This document shows positions 43,470 to 53,598 of a stretch of DNA of 64,000 nt, piece by piece. The position numbers and the translations under genes were made by a program. The first letter of the stretch is position 1, and every line of letters begins with the position of its first letter. The DNA comes from Plasmopara viticola. Lineage: Eukaryota > Oomycota > Peronosporomycetes > Peronosporales > Peronosporaceae. The stretch lies in NCBI GenBank assembly GCA_001695595.3, contig MBPM02000006.1, positions 310,001 through 374,000 on the forward strand, given 5' to 3'. The notes under the pieces were generated by a model that was not told where the DNA came from, searched no databases, and worked only from the letters and a program-made list of their open reading frames with translations.

Positions 43470-44560
43470 AAAGCACATTTTTCTCTTCAACTATTTGTTC
43501 GCTTACGCGTGAAGTCAAAAAGTTGCATGCTGGTTGGCGACTGGCTTACAATCGTGCGATCAGAAAAATAGCAAACATTGGTGTACGTAATTTGACTATG
43601 TTGGATACTTTGAGCTTTTCAGAGCTTTTGCAAATAGGGTGCGTCAAGCACGTGACGGAACAAAGGCGGCGCGAGTATTTGAAGAATCATATCGCACCAT
43701 CATATCGCACCATCATTTAAGCAACAACAGCCTTCCTGCCATTATGTAAGTGACGGACGCGACATGTAGCCTTGCTGCCTTTGCACCTGTCACGAATGTG
43801 AATGGCATTGCAGTTACAGCTTTGTTTGGCCGGAAGAGAACATATTCAATTGTATCAATTCCTTACATTTATGTTCTCACATGTCTTGGATACGGCCAAT
43901 ATGGTTATAACCCATTGCAATTTATTTGAAAAGCAACAATAAATCTCACGGTCGTTCCGGCAAAGTGTAGAGTCGGCGCTACAGCATACAAAATGATTAA
44001 GCGGCGTGCAAATCTGGCTATTTGAAGAGATCGAAAATGGGACGCAAAGTAAGTTACAAAAACCAAAAGTTTTTCAAGGTACAGAAGTTCAAAATCGGAT
44101 TGGTGCAATAGTTGAGTCTTCGATCGCCTTTGCTCGGGTAAAGTGGTCACTAGGATTATAAATCGCACCGTTGTTGCCCTCTTACATTGATTGAAGAACT
44201 AGCTTCATACAACGTAATTCTTCCAAGCAGTATACACCTTATAGCCCAGGATAGCTAAGAATACATCAAAAGGCCACTATGATATGCTGGCTGTTCAATC
44301 ACACTAACCATGTAATTCAAATAGTATTCTGGCAAGCTCAAATGAGTTTTTTTGTGCATCTCCAAAGGTCTATAGGAAGTAGCATGATTGTCTGGTCCTG
44401 CAAAACAAGCAACGTAAACCTTTAATTGCACAAAGCTTATGGGTCACAGATTAGTGATTTCCATATGCAACAACAAAGCAAAAAACACTCACGTATATGT
44501 CAACAAAAACCTTATAGAAATACTCATGTATTCGCAAGCAGAAACGCTCTACATTATCAT
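43470..44560. other. Array spacer 8, right part
   Basis: Continuation of the spacer split by element C, running to gene copy 9. Its first bases are the second copy of the AAAGC duplication. No gene seen. Confidence 0.72.
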
Positions 44561-45538
44561 CTATGCGGCATTAACATAAAACTTTGTGCGCAGACGCCGC
44601 GCACCAACGCCAGCATTCACATCAATGCCGGCGCCAACATCTAAACCTGCACCGGCACCAAGACCGACCCCTGCGCCAACATCTAAACCTGCACCAGCAC
44701 CAAGACCGGCCCCTGCTCCAACATCGGTGCCAACTGCAAGACCGGCGTCAGCATCAAGACCGACACCAGCACCAACACTGGCGCCAGCACCAACATCGGT
44801 GCCAACTGCAAGACCGGCGTCAGCATCTAGACCGACACCAGCACCAAGACCGACGCCAGCACCAAGACCGACGCCAGCACCAAGACCGACGCCAGCACCA
44901 AGACCGACGCCAGCACCAAGACCGACATCGGCACCAACATCGGCTTTCGCACCAATGCCGGCGCCAGCTTCGAGACCGACACCAGCACCAGCACCAACAC
45001 CGGCTCCTGCACCAACTTCGAGATCGGCGCCACCACCAAGACCGGCGCCAACACCAAGATCAGCGCCAACTCCAAGATCAGCTCCAACGCCAAGATCAGC
45101 GCCAACACTGAGATCGCCACCTGCATTAATGTTGGGTTTACTTCCGTCCGATAGATTGGGAGTGTTACTGTTTTCGCAATCCTGGTCATCACTTTTACCT
45201 AAAGGAGCAGAGCTTTTGCCCCTTCCTTCATTGTCTGCACCAACACTGGTCGGTGCACCAGTTGTGGTGTCATGACCATAGTAGTCATCGATTTTGCTTC
45301 CGTGCTTGCTTTTTGGAACATCATCAGTGTCGTAAAAGTCGTCATGGTGGGTATCAGATAGACCATTAACGTCGGTCGGGGCAAAATGCAATGGTTGCAT
45401 GGGGACGCTCGGAGCTGGAGTTGGAGCATCGTAAAGCATCTCACAATCGGTTGCACGCGCATCAACACTAGGTGAGGTAAAGGCGGAAAGCGCAACCGCC
45501 CCAACAAACAGTTTTAAGAAATTTTTGCTTGAAAGCAT
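44561..45538 (-). CDS. Secreted Gly/Ala/Val/Asp-repeat protein, array copy 9 (mosaic)
   Basis: A 325-aa paralogue, the last intact copy. Its 5' end and promoter-proximal spacer match copies 1-3 (FVGAVALSAFTSPS signal region, and the same 5' leader variants), while the middle of the head matches copy 6 (CENSNTP) and the 3' end matches copy 8 (GCCGCGCACC variant, CCGGCACC repeat variant). It also lacks a block of early repeats (the DLDVDAGLGVG region). This mixture points to gene conversion or unequal exchange. Tail RRLRTKF. Function unknown. Confidence 0.85.
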   Translation of the reverse strand: MLSSKNFLKLFVGAVALSAFTSPSVDARATDCEMLYDAPTPAPSVPMQPLHFAPTDVNGLSDTHHDDFYDTDDVPKSKHGSKIDDYYGHDTTTGAPTSVGADNEGRGKSSAPLGKSDDQDCENSNTPNLSDGSKPNINAGGDLSVGADLGVGADLGVGADLGVGAGLGGGADLEVGAGAGVGAGAGVGLEAGAGIGAKADVGADVGLGAGVGLGAGVGLGAGVGLGAGVGLGAGVGLDADAGLAVGTDVGAGASVGAGVGLDADAGLAVGTDVGAGAGLGAGAGLDVGAGVGLGAGAGLDVGAGIDVNAGVGARRLRTKFYVNAA

Positions 45539-47716
45539 TGTTCAGACTCGAAACGACAAGACACTGCGAGAAAGTAACACACAATGTGTTGAGAAGGACG
45601 TGAAAGATCGAGTGCAAGTCCAAAAATGATGTTGTAGTTTTCCAATCAATGTGAAAAGTGTGATTGAGCCATATGCTTAAAGGGGTACAGGTATGACAGC
45701 ACGTGGAATAATCTTATCGGTCTTATCCAAGTAATAATTCCGGTATAAAAAACGACAAATATACCATGTGACAAAGTATAGTATTGTTTGTATTCTGATC
45801 GGAAAGGTTTCGAAAGAGGAAGCAAGCAGACGGTCGACATAGTCCAAAAATTAAAACTGGTTGCTCTCTGACTCAGAGCAAATCTTTTATCCTTTCTTTC
45901 CTTCCAAAGTGTTCACATTCAACGATAGAAGCCTCAGTTTGGAGGGTGATATACCAAAGGCGCCAGCATTCGGAATGTAGACGACTGCGTCTTGTTTTGC
46001 TAAAAGATCTTTAGTAAAGCATCTTATTATTGGAGAGCGCCTTCAGACGCGCACTGATCGCGTCAAGTCCTTGTGCTTTTATTTATCAAATGTAGCGTCA
46101 TCTCGTGAGCCGTGTGGGGAGGTCCCGCGAGTAAAGCTTGCTAATAATAATCCACACGAATGCTGACATCCGTAGAGCTCGTCACACGATACAAAAGTTC
46201 CGGTTATCTCCGTGCCCTAAAACAGCGCATCTTCGAAGGCACGCTAGGTCGCTCGTGATGGCTACTTATAAGTTTTAGACAGGTAATGAAGACCTATACC
46301 CTCAAATTCTAAAGGCTGGACATAACCAGCCACGCATAGCATTTTCGTCAGCTTTGTCGAAGCCCAAACTTGTTCGATGACTCAACTGTTGTATCTACAC
46401 TGTTGCCGGAGCAATGCATGACAGTGATAATCGGCCAAGCGTAATTTTTACTTAACTGGAAAAGCACTATTTTCCTTTTCATGGGCTGAAAGAACAATCG
46501 AGAAATAGTCAAAGCCAGCAAAATAACTGTATCTACTTACGTCTCGCCAATCGCCAGCACCATGAGCAAAGCACATTTTTCTCTTCAACTATTTGTTCGC
46601 TTACGCGTGTAGTCAAAAAGTTGCATGCTGGTTGGCGACTGGCTTACAATCGTGCGATCAGAAAAATAGCAAACATTGGTGTACGTAATTTAACTATGTT
46701 GGATACTTTGAGCTTTTCAGAGCTTTTGCAAACAGGGTGCGTCAAGCACGTGACGGAACAAAGGCGGCGCGAGTATTTAAAAAAATATATCGCACCATCA
46801 TATCGCACCATCATTTAAGCAACAACAGCCTTCCTGCCATTATGTAAGTGACGGACGCGACACGTAGCCTTGCTGCCTTCGCACCTGTCACGAATGTGAA
46901 TGGCATTGCAGTGACAGCTTTGTTTAGTCGGAAGAGAACATATTCAATTGATTTAATTTCTTGCAGTTATGTTCTCACATGTCTTGGAAACAGACAATAT
47001 GGTTATAGCCCATTGCAATTTATTTGACGAAAGGATTTAGGACAACCCGGTATCAAATTTTTTATGGGAAATCATTCATCGTACAATGTTGTTGTTGCAG
47101 CCATGCTTTCATAATGGTCTTTTCTGCGTTATTTTTATTGATTGGTGCTCCCGATATGGTGTTTCCTTGTACGAATAATATAAATTTTGGCTACTTCCTC
47201 CTGCTTTTTGTAACTAGTTTCATCTTCTATTGTCGAAGCAGGTGACGAAACAGGTTGGGCATTTTATCCACCACTATCAAGTGTACAAGCTCATTCTGAT
47301 ATCCAAGCGCTATGCAAATCTGTCTGTTTGAAGGAAATGGGCGCGGTGGAGACGCACACAGAAAATTATTCTAGCTGGCCTGATCAGTATTACAAATACA
47401 TGACTTGGTATGATTGACCAGCCAGCATATCGTTGTGACCTTTGAAGTTTTCCAAGCTATTTTGAATAACGCGGGGCTCAAGTTTTAACACTGTAGCCTG
47501 ATTTTCTGGCACTGCATAACAAGCAGCTTAATTCTTCAATTGCACAGAGCTAGTACTGCCCCACTTTGCTATATATCTGGAATTTATAAGTAGTGCTTTA
47601 AGGTCACAGATCGGTGATTTCTCTATGCAACCACTAAGCAAAGAACAGTGACATTATGATTGCAAAGGGAAGGCTTATAGAAACTGTTCATTTATTCAGA
47701 AACACTCTTCAATCAT
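45539..47716. repeat. Right-edge array spacer, increasingly degenerate
   Basis: Spacer upstream of copy 9, normal to about 47020 (TGACTCA palindrome near 45860), then strongly diverged. About 47025-47290 does not match the unit. About 47300-47344 and 47490-47716 match in direct orientation with many substitutions, and 47345-47447 matches in reverse. No gene seen; the 73-codon frame at 47024 is not conserved. Confidence 0.65.
47345..47447 (-). repeat. Micro-inversion in the last array unit
   Basis: About 100 bp matching, in reverse complement, the spacer segment that starts AAAGGCCACTATGATATGC and ends GTGCGTCTCC. Flanking sequences on both sides are in direct orientation and the direct copy is missing here, so this is an inversion in place. 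Sequence is diverged, so the edges are approximate. Confidence 0.6.
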
Positions 47717-47773
47717 TTACGCAGCATTAGCTTGGAAAATTGTGCGCTGACAACGCGCACCAACTCCAGCATC
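47717..47773 (-). pseudogene. 3' relic of a tenth repeat-protein gene
   Basis: The last ~18 codons of another gene copy. Read on the minus strand it gives AGVGARCQRT..., then a NAA ending and a TAA stop at 47717, matching the AGVGARRLRT...NAA end of the intact copies. Everything upstream is gone, replaced at 47774/47775 by the truncated 3' end of element D. Non-functional fragment. Confidence 0.7.
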
Positions 47774-47774
47774 A

Positions 47775-50700
47775 ACAGTCCTTCTTGCACGTTCTCACGA
47801 ATAAAGTGGTGCTTGATGTCCACATGATTCGTCCTAGCATGGTACCCGGCGTTACTGGCCAACGCAATAGCACTTTAGTTGTCTTCCCAAACCTGTGTGC
47901 CTTCAACTTGCTCGTGACCCATGTCCTTTAGCATTGCCCGCGTCCAAAGAACTTTTTGTGTGCACAAACAGAGAGCCGTATTCTCAACTTCCGCTGAGCT
48001 CAGCGCAACTGGCCGCTGGTACTTCGACTTGAATACCACTGGTGCGCTTGCAATCATGACCATAGTTCCCGAGACCGAGCGTCTGTCATCCGTATTGCTA
48101 CCCCAATCTGCATCCGAGTATGCTTTGACCGCAACGCTTCCACTTCCTCGGTAGACGATACCGATTTGACGCGTGGTCTTTAGATACCGTACTATTCGAA
48201 TTGCGGCGCTTCAATGTTGTAGTCCTGGGTTTTCAGAAAACGTGATAGCTTTGGCACCACGTATATCAGGCCGAGTGCATGTCGTTATGTACAGCAAGCA
48301 TATAATCAGTGAGCGATAAGGCTTTGATCGCATTGTCGACCGTCCCTCTTCCGTTGTGGGTGACTGCTTTGACGACAGCTTCAATCCTGATACGCATGGG
48401 TTTTCAACACTTTTGGCATCTTGTTGACCGAATCGCTTGACCACGTCATCGATGTAGCGAGTCTGTTTGATCATCAATATTCCATCTGACCTGTCGTGAT
48501 CAATTTCCATACCCAAAATAAATAACGCCTTACTGAGATTTTTCATCTTCAAAGCATTCTTGAGTACTCCCTTTACTTGATTTAATTCTTTGCTGCTTCT
48601 TGCTGCGATAATCATGTCATCTACATATAGTCCAACGTAAGCAAAACCTTTTTTTAGTGCTCTTGACATAAACACATTGATCTGCCCCGCAACTGTTGAA
48701 GCCATTCCTGATGAAGACACGTGGTAATGTCTTGTTCCAGGCACTTGCTGCTTGCTTCAGTCCGCAAATAGCCTTGTTTAGTTGACATATGTATCCTTGA
48801 GCATTGTCGACACCAAGCGGAACTTTTGTAAATACGTTGTCCGTCAACAAGCTATTGAGAAAAGCCGTGTCGACGTCCAGCAGTTCCATTTGATAGTCGC
48901 ATTCAGCACATACCGCGAGAATTATATGGATCGAATTCATGTTGGCGACTGGTGAATTTGTCTCGAAAAAGTCAACGCCTTACTTCTGCTGAAACCTTTC
49001 GCGACAGGTCGTGCCTTGTATCGCACGATAGCGCCATTCCGATCACGCTTCTTGGCAAATACCCATCGTGATCCAATTGGCATCCAATCTTCCCTCGTGG
49101 CTGCAATGTCCACGTTTTATTCTCTTCGTGAAAGAGAAACTCAGCATCCATTGCTTCACGCCATTTCATTGCATCGTCGCTTGCCATTGCTTGGGTATAA
49201 GTAGTTGGTGAGTCCATATCATCATCAATATTCACAGCGTAGGCAAGAAAGGCTTCCGCAATTAGTCCATCATCGTCAATCCTAGCACGCTTTGGAGTCG
49301 GGGGCCCTCACTGCCTTCTGTTGACTTTCGTCCATCGGAGCCGTTTTTTTAGAATTAGCACTGGCTCACGTCTTACTCGTGTTCGCTCCACTTCAGGCCG
49401 AAACACCAAACGATCTTCTTGTTGCACTTCGGACGATTGATGATACTCCGTTAGCTCAAGCCTGTTTCGTACAAGGCTCAGAAGGCATTAGCCGCTGTAC
49501 AACCGCTTGGCGTACGATCCAAACCATCCATATCAATATCCTCGACTGTCTCTTCGACAGCTCCCATGGGATCGTCCGGAACTGACTGTCGATCCACTTG
49601 ATGCTGAGCATTGACTTCATCACCATCCTTCATTACTTGAACAATTGTTTTCGCTTAAGCTCTTGCGTGTCGTAGATGCCGCCCACCTCACGCTCATCCA
49701 ACTTTACAGAGCGGGTCGCTTTAATCTTGGCATTCTCCAAGTCAAACACGCGATAGCCCTTGACATTCTCTGCATAGCCAAGAAACATACACTTGAAGCT
49801 CTTGGGTTCCAGTTTGGTCCGTTTCACATCGTCAACATGAGCGTAGCCTTGCGAACCAAATACGCGCAGGTGATCCATTCGAGGCTTCATTTTGAAAGCT
49901 AGCTCGTACGACGTGATGTCAGGATGGACCGTATTGCTGGAGCGATTAATTAAATAAACCGCTGTATGTACCGCTTCCACCCACCATTCCTTAGATACGC
50001 TCTTGTAGTGTAACATGTTGCGGGCTTTTTCCATAATTGTCCTGTTCATACGCTCCGCTACCCCGTTCTGCTGCGGGCTGTATGGGACGGAGCGCTGGTG
50101 TACAATGCCGTTCTCTTGACATATAACTCGGTTCCGTTGTCGGATCGCAAACATCTTAGGCGTGCACCCCACTGGTTTTCGTATAATGTCAGAAACTCCT
50201 TGAACTTGCCAGCCACTTCACTCTTGCTCTTGATCAGAAAAATTGCAACGTATCGTGAAAAGTCATCCACAAACTCGAGAATGTATTTGGCACCACCCTT
50301 CGAGATAGTTCGCATTGGCCCCATGACATCTGTGTGAACACGCTCTAACATACGCGTACGTCTTTGTCATTGAACAAGACGGAAACACCGTGACCGTCTG
50401 CTTGCCCTCCAAACACCCGGCACACAATATTTCCACAGTTTGCTTAATAATTGGGATACAATTAGTTGATCGCTGTGTCCTGATCAGCGCATCCTTGGTG
50501 GGGTGCTCAATGTGTGCAGGCCAAAGCTCCCACTGATTGTCAGCCCCGGACTAACCAACGAGACATGCTTCTTCTTGCTCACAGTCAAGAAAATACGACT
50601 TTCCAATTTTTGTGTCCAACGCAATTGCTTGCTTCTTGTTCCAAATGACACATGACGAACGCGAAAATTCCACATCCATGCCACGCTCTGCCAGCTTGCC

Positions 50701-51690
50701 AACTGACAGCAACCTTCTGTCCAGTCCGGGAATGTGCAGAACTCCAACCATGCGAATGCCCATTCAATTCAAACCAGTCAACTTCACCGTGCCGTCTTCT
50801 TTGACAAGAACTTCTTTCCGTCTGCAATCGTAACTTCGATGCTAGCTTCTAGGCCCTTGTAATCAAATAAGTCCTTCCTGCGTAGGGTCATGTGAGAAGT
50901 TGTTCCACTGTCAATCAGCCATCTCGATGACTTCCCTTCACCAACAGCAAACACCGTGTCGTCGCTGTTGAATCTTACCGGCCGGGCAATTCCGCTTCAT
51001 GTGTCCAAACTGGTCACAGTTGAAGCACTTGCCCTTGAATCCGCCATTATTGCGTGGAGGACCACCCTTTCGTCCATTGTCCCGTCCACTTTTGAATCTT
51101 CTAGCATTTCCGTTTACGCAAATCACTTCATCCGTAGCTTCTTTCTTCTGCAGCTTCTCTGACTGTTTGAGAAGCTTCTCCTTGACTTCAATCAACGAAC
51201 TGTCCCCTGCATTTTCCACAGTCGACGAAATCAAGTCGTACTACGAAGATAGACTGCCGAGAAGTATCACCGGCTGGTATGACCAATCAATTTGCTTTCC
51301 CGTAGTCTGTAGTCCCACCACTAGCTCGTCAAAAGAGTCCAAATGCTCTGCCATGCTTTTTCCACTTTCCATCTTGAACTCATGTAGTCGACGAATCATC
51401 ACAACACGATTGTGAAGATTCGAGCGATTGTAGAAATCGCGGAGGGTTCCCCACGCCTTCATAGTACGCGTAGCCGACCGAATCTTGGTCTGGTGCTGGA
51501 TCTCAACGCCTTGAGCAATGATGCCTAGCGCCTTGGCATGATTAACAAGCCACGCCTCCGTGACGTCCTTCTCTACCTTGACGCCCATGGTGTGTCCCAG
51601 GAGACCCTTCCGCGCCAGGGTCATCCTCATTTTGAACTCCCAATGGTAATAGTTTCCACTTTCTAGGAGGACTTCGGTGCGCTTGTTCAT
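47775..51690 (-). pseudogene. Copia gag-pol remnant (element D)
   Basis: A broken gag-pol gene on the minus strand, starting at the ATG 51690. Gag is readable from 51690 to about 51245. The CCHC knuckle (CFNCDQFGHMKRNC) lies near 51020, pre-integrase fragments at 50480-50760, integrase at 50060-50350 and 49640-50170 (YSPQQNGVAERMNRT near 50070), reverse transcriptase pieces at 48620-49100, YVDDM near 48620, and RNase H fragments to 47775. Many stops and frameshifts separate the pieces, and the end of the gene is deleted. Confidence 0.9.
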
Positions 51691-51740
51691 ATTGGGCGAG
51701 AACGTTGTATGAAAAGGAAGGGTTGTTGAGGCTGTTAACC

Positions 51741-52222
51741 TGTTAAGTAGAAAGTAAAAACCGAAGTGAATATATTTATCTAGACCAATAAACGGCTACC
51801 ATATTGTATTGTATTGTATTACGTTATCGCGTCGCCAACTTATGCCCGTGCTAGGCTCTATGGCTAGTCCACGGCATAGAGTGGTGTCCGCATACGTCGG
51901 GTCTCGTTCGGCGGGCAGTGCAGCCAGCACCGAGGCCGTGAGGGTCTTCCATTATTTTGTGTAGTTCTGACTTGGTAAGAGCCCAGGTGGCGCCCTGGAG
52001 CTGGATACCGTCGCGTCGAGGGTGAGACTCGTTAGAGACCTGCAGATGCCCGAGAGCACCTGCCCGAAGCGTGCGGGCATTTAGCCCCCGCGCTTGGAAG
52101 GAGGGCGTCACCCCAACCTTTTCCGAAAAGGCTACCATATGTAATTACTAATTGTGACGTACTTGTAAATATTGTGACGCCACTCGCCTGTTCAACATGC
52201 ATTTAGCGGTGTAAATTTAACA
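51741..52222 (-). repeat. 5' LTR of element D, split by an insertion
   Basis: The LTR reads on the minus strand from 52222 to 51741. Removing 51805-52129 and one copy of the 11-bp duplication leaves about 146 bp matching the other LTRs. Confidence 0.88.
51805..52129 (-). mobile_element. SINE-like insertion with 11-bp target duplication
   Basis: A 325-bp insertion inside the LTR of element D, flanked by the direct duplication GGCTACCATAT (51794-51804 and 52130-52140). On the minus strand it ends in a short tandem tail of ATACA units (about 51805-51820). A variable-length target duplication plus a simple-repeat 3' tail indicates LINE-type target-primed insertion. A second, 5'-truncated copy lies at 6925-7103. 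Its 95-codon open frame has no recognisable domain. A sequence with one mismatch to a Pol III B box (GAACGAGAC) is present, but I see no clear A box. It could instead be a truncated LINE 3' end. Confidence 0.65.
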
Positions 52223-53598
52223 TTAACCCACGTAGACCGGAAATAAAGAGCACAGAAAGTTCATTTTAGAGTCCTTGGCGCGATTCTTTATCGCAGGCTA
52301 CTTGAGCTGGTTTGTGTTACATTATTATTGGTAGTCATGTAATGTTTTTTACATAACCAAGAAAACATTCGTAGTGCTATGAAGTCAGCAAAAACACTTT
52401 GCTTGGTGTAATGAGCAATGCCTATTTTTCTTGCATATTTGTAGGAAGTACTTTGATAGTGGTTAAAAGATATTTACCTCAAGAAGTTATAGAATTAATT
52501 TCCATCAATGTGCAATTTACAAAAGAGTCATGAATCAAAGTATGGTGTTAAGACTAATGATAACCAATCTGTTAGCGATTTGTGACTTGTATTGGTCATG
52601 AATATTAAACGAAGTCAGAGTTTTGAGCTCTATGGTAGGCTCGCTGCACCTGATAACGCTTTGAGCCATTATACACCTGAAGTGCTTAGACTGACTCTCT
52701 CTGAGAATGGAGCAGAATGCTCATTCGCTTAAGGTCATGCAAGACCGGCAGAACAAGCTAACAACTCCGCATGGCGTCCGAGGAAGGGAAGCATTATTAA
52801 AAATGAAGTCAAGGACCGGCGCAATCAGTGCGCGTCGAAATGCGCTTTTCAATAATTAAATTGCTCTGCTAAACATTCCTTAGTCGAAATGCAGTCGTCT
52901 GTGTCAAGAGCGCCGGTGCCTATGGTGCATGTATCGTTCGAACCTGTGCTTTTCAAGGAAAAGCAAATATATATTTTTTTGTTTTGGGCCAGAAAGCAGG
53001 CATTATTGGTTCGCAGCAATAACCGCTACGCTAATTCTAAGAGGGACTACCAAGCAATTTCAATCGGTGGATGGGTCAGTCGGTGCTCGTAATCGCACTA
53101 GCACGATTGATGCATGGAGCATTTGCGTTGTCGTAGAGCTGCGTCGAGTGCTTTACACAAGCAAGTCACCGGAGGCGATGAAATATAAGAGCTTCATCAG
53201 CTCTTTCGATCATCGAAGCCCATGTGCTCTTTGCGATTTTAATGCAACACTGAATATTGAATTTTGACATCTTTAAATTCCTTGTTGCTGCAGCCAATAT
53301 CAACGTTCAAAATACAAATCATGGGGAATTCTAGCCCTGTATCTGGTAATTGAGGGGTGCTATGAAATGTGAGAACTGTGGAGTGGTTAGCGGCTCCTTT
53401 TGTTATTTTGAATGGATAAGTGATGAAAGAAGCACTTTGGATTGAAATAACGCTGCTTGCAAATGTTCTTTAACCCTTTTCGACACGAACTTTCGATTAA
53501 CGATCCGCATACATGCATGACTTTATGCGCTTATATATATGCATAACCGAGCCTTCACATACGTAGCCACATTTGGCCGATAATTCTAACAACGTATC
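52223..53598. other. Intergenic between element D and TIM50
   Basis: About 1.4 kb without a recognisable gene. It contains one degenerate inverted array fragment at about 52809-52925. Open frames of 60-112 codons near 52890-53270 have no recognisable domain and overlap each other. Confidence 0.6.
52809..52925 (-). repeat. Degenerate inverted array-spacer relic
   Basis: This stretch (AAGGACC...GCAATCAGTGCGCGTC...GCAGTCGTCT...) matches the reverse complement of the spacer segment around 10260-10385, with substitutions and small gaps. It lies outside the array proper, beyond element D. Edges are approximate. Confidence 0.6.

Larger units (their letters stand above)
7190..47773 (-). repeat. Tandem gene array, ~3.2-kb unit, nine intact gene copies
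   Basis: A head-to-tail array whose unit is one minus-strand gene (0.94-1.65 kb) plus an upstream spacer of about 2.1 kb. Gene stop codons lie at 8726, 11968, 15206, 18428, 21727, 25076, 33005, 36776 and 44561, giving periods of 3242, 3238, 3222, 3299 and 3349 bp on the left. The two long intervals (7929 and 7785 bp) contain copia elements B and C. Units at both ends are more diverged and incomplete, as expected for an array evolving by unequal crossing over. Neighbours resemble each other most: copies 1-3, copies 4-5 and copies 7-8 form three groups. Confidence 0.95.
47775..52222 (-). mobile_element. Copia-type LTR retrotransposon D, decayed and 3'-truncated
   Basis: A reverse-oriented relative of elements A and B. 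Its 5' LTR is at the right (51741-52222, split by a SINE-like insertion). The gag-pol remnant runs leftward and stops abruptly inside the RNase H region at 47775, next to the gene relic. There is no 3' LTR, so a deletion or recombination removed the left end. No target duplication can be recognised. Confidence 0.9.

Noticed and set aside
51805..52129. Pol III promoter in the SINE-like element
   Set aside because: Only a one-mismatch B-box-like string is visible and no clear A box, so I do not claim internal promoter boxes.
52929..53267. 112-codon frame between element D and TIM50
   Set aside because: Overlaps another frame, lies next to a decayed array relic, and shows no domain or splice-linked partner.
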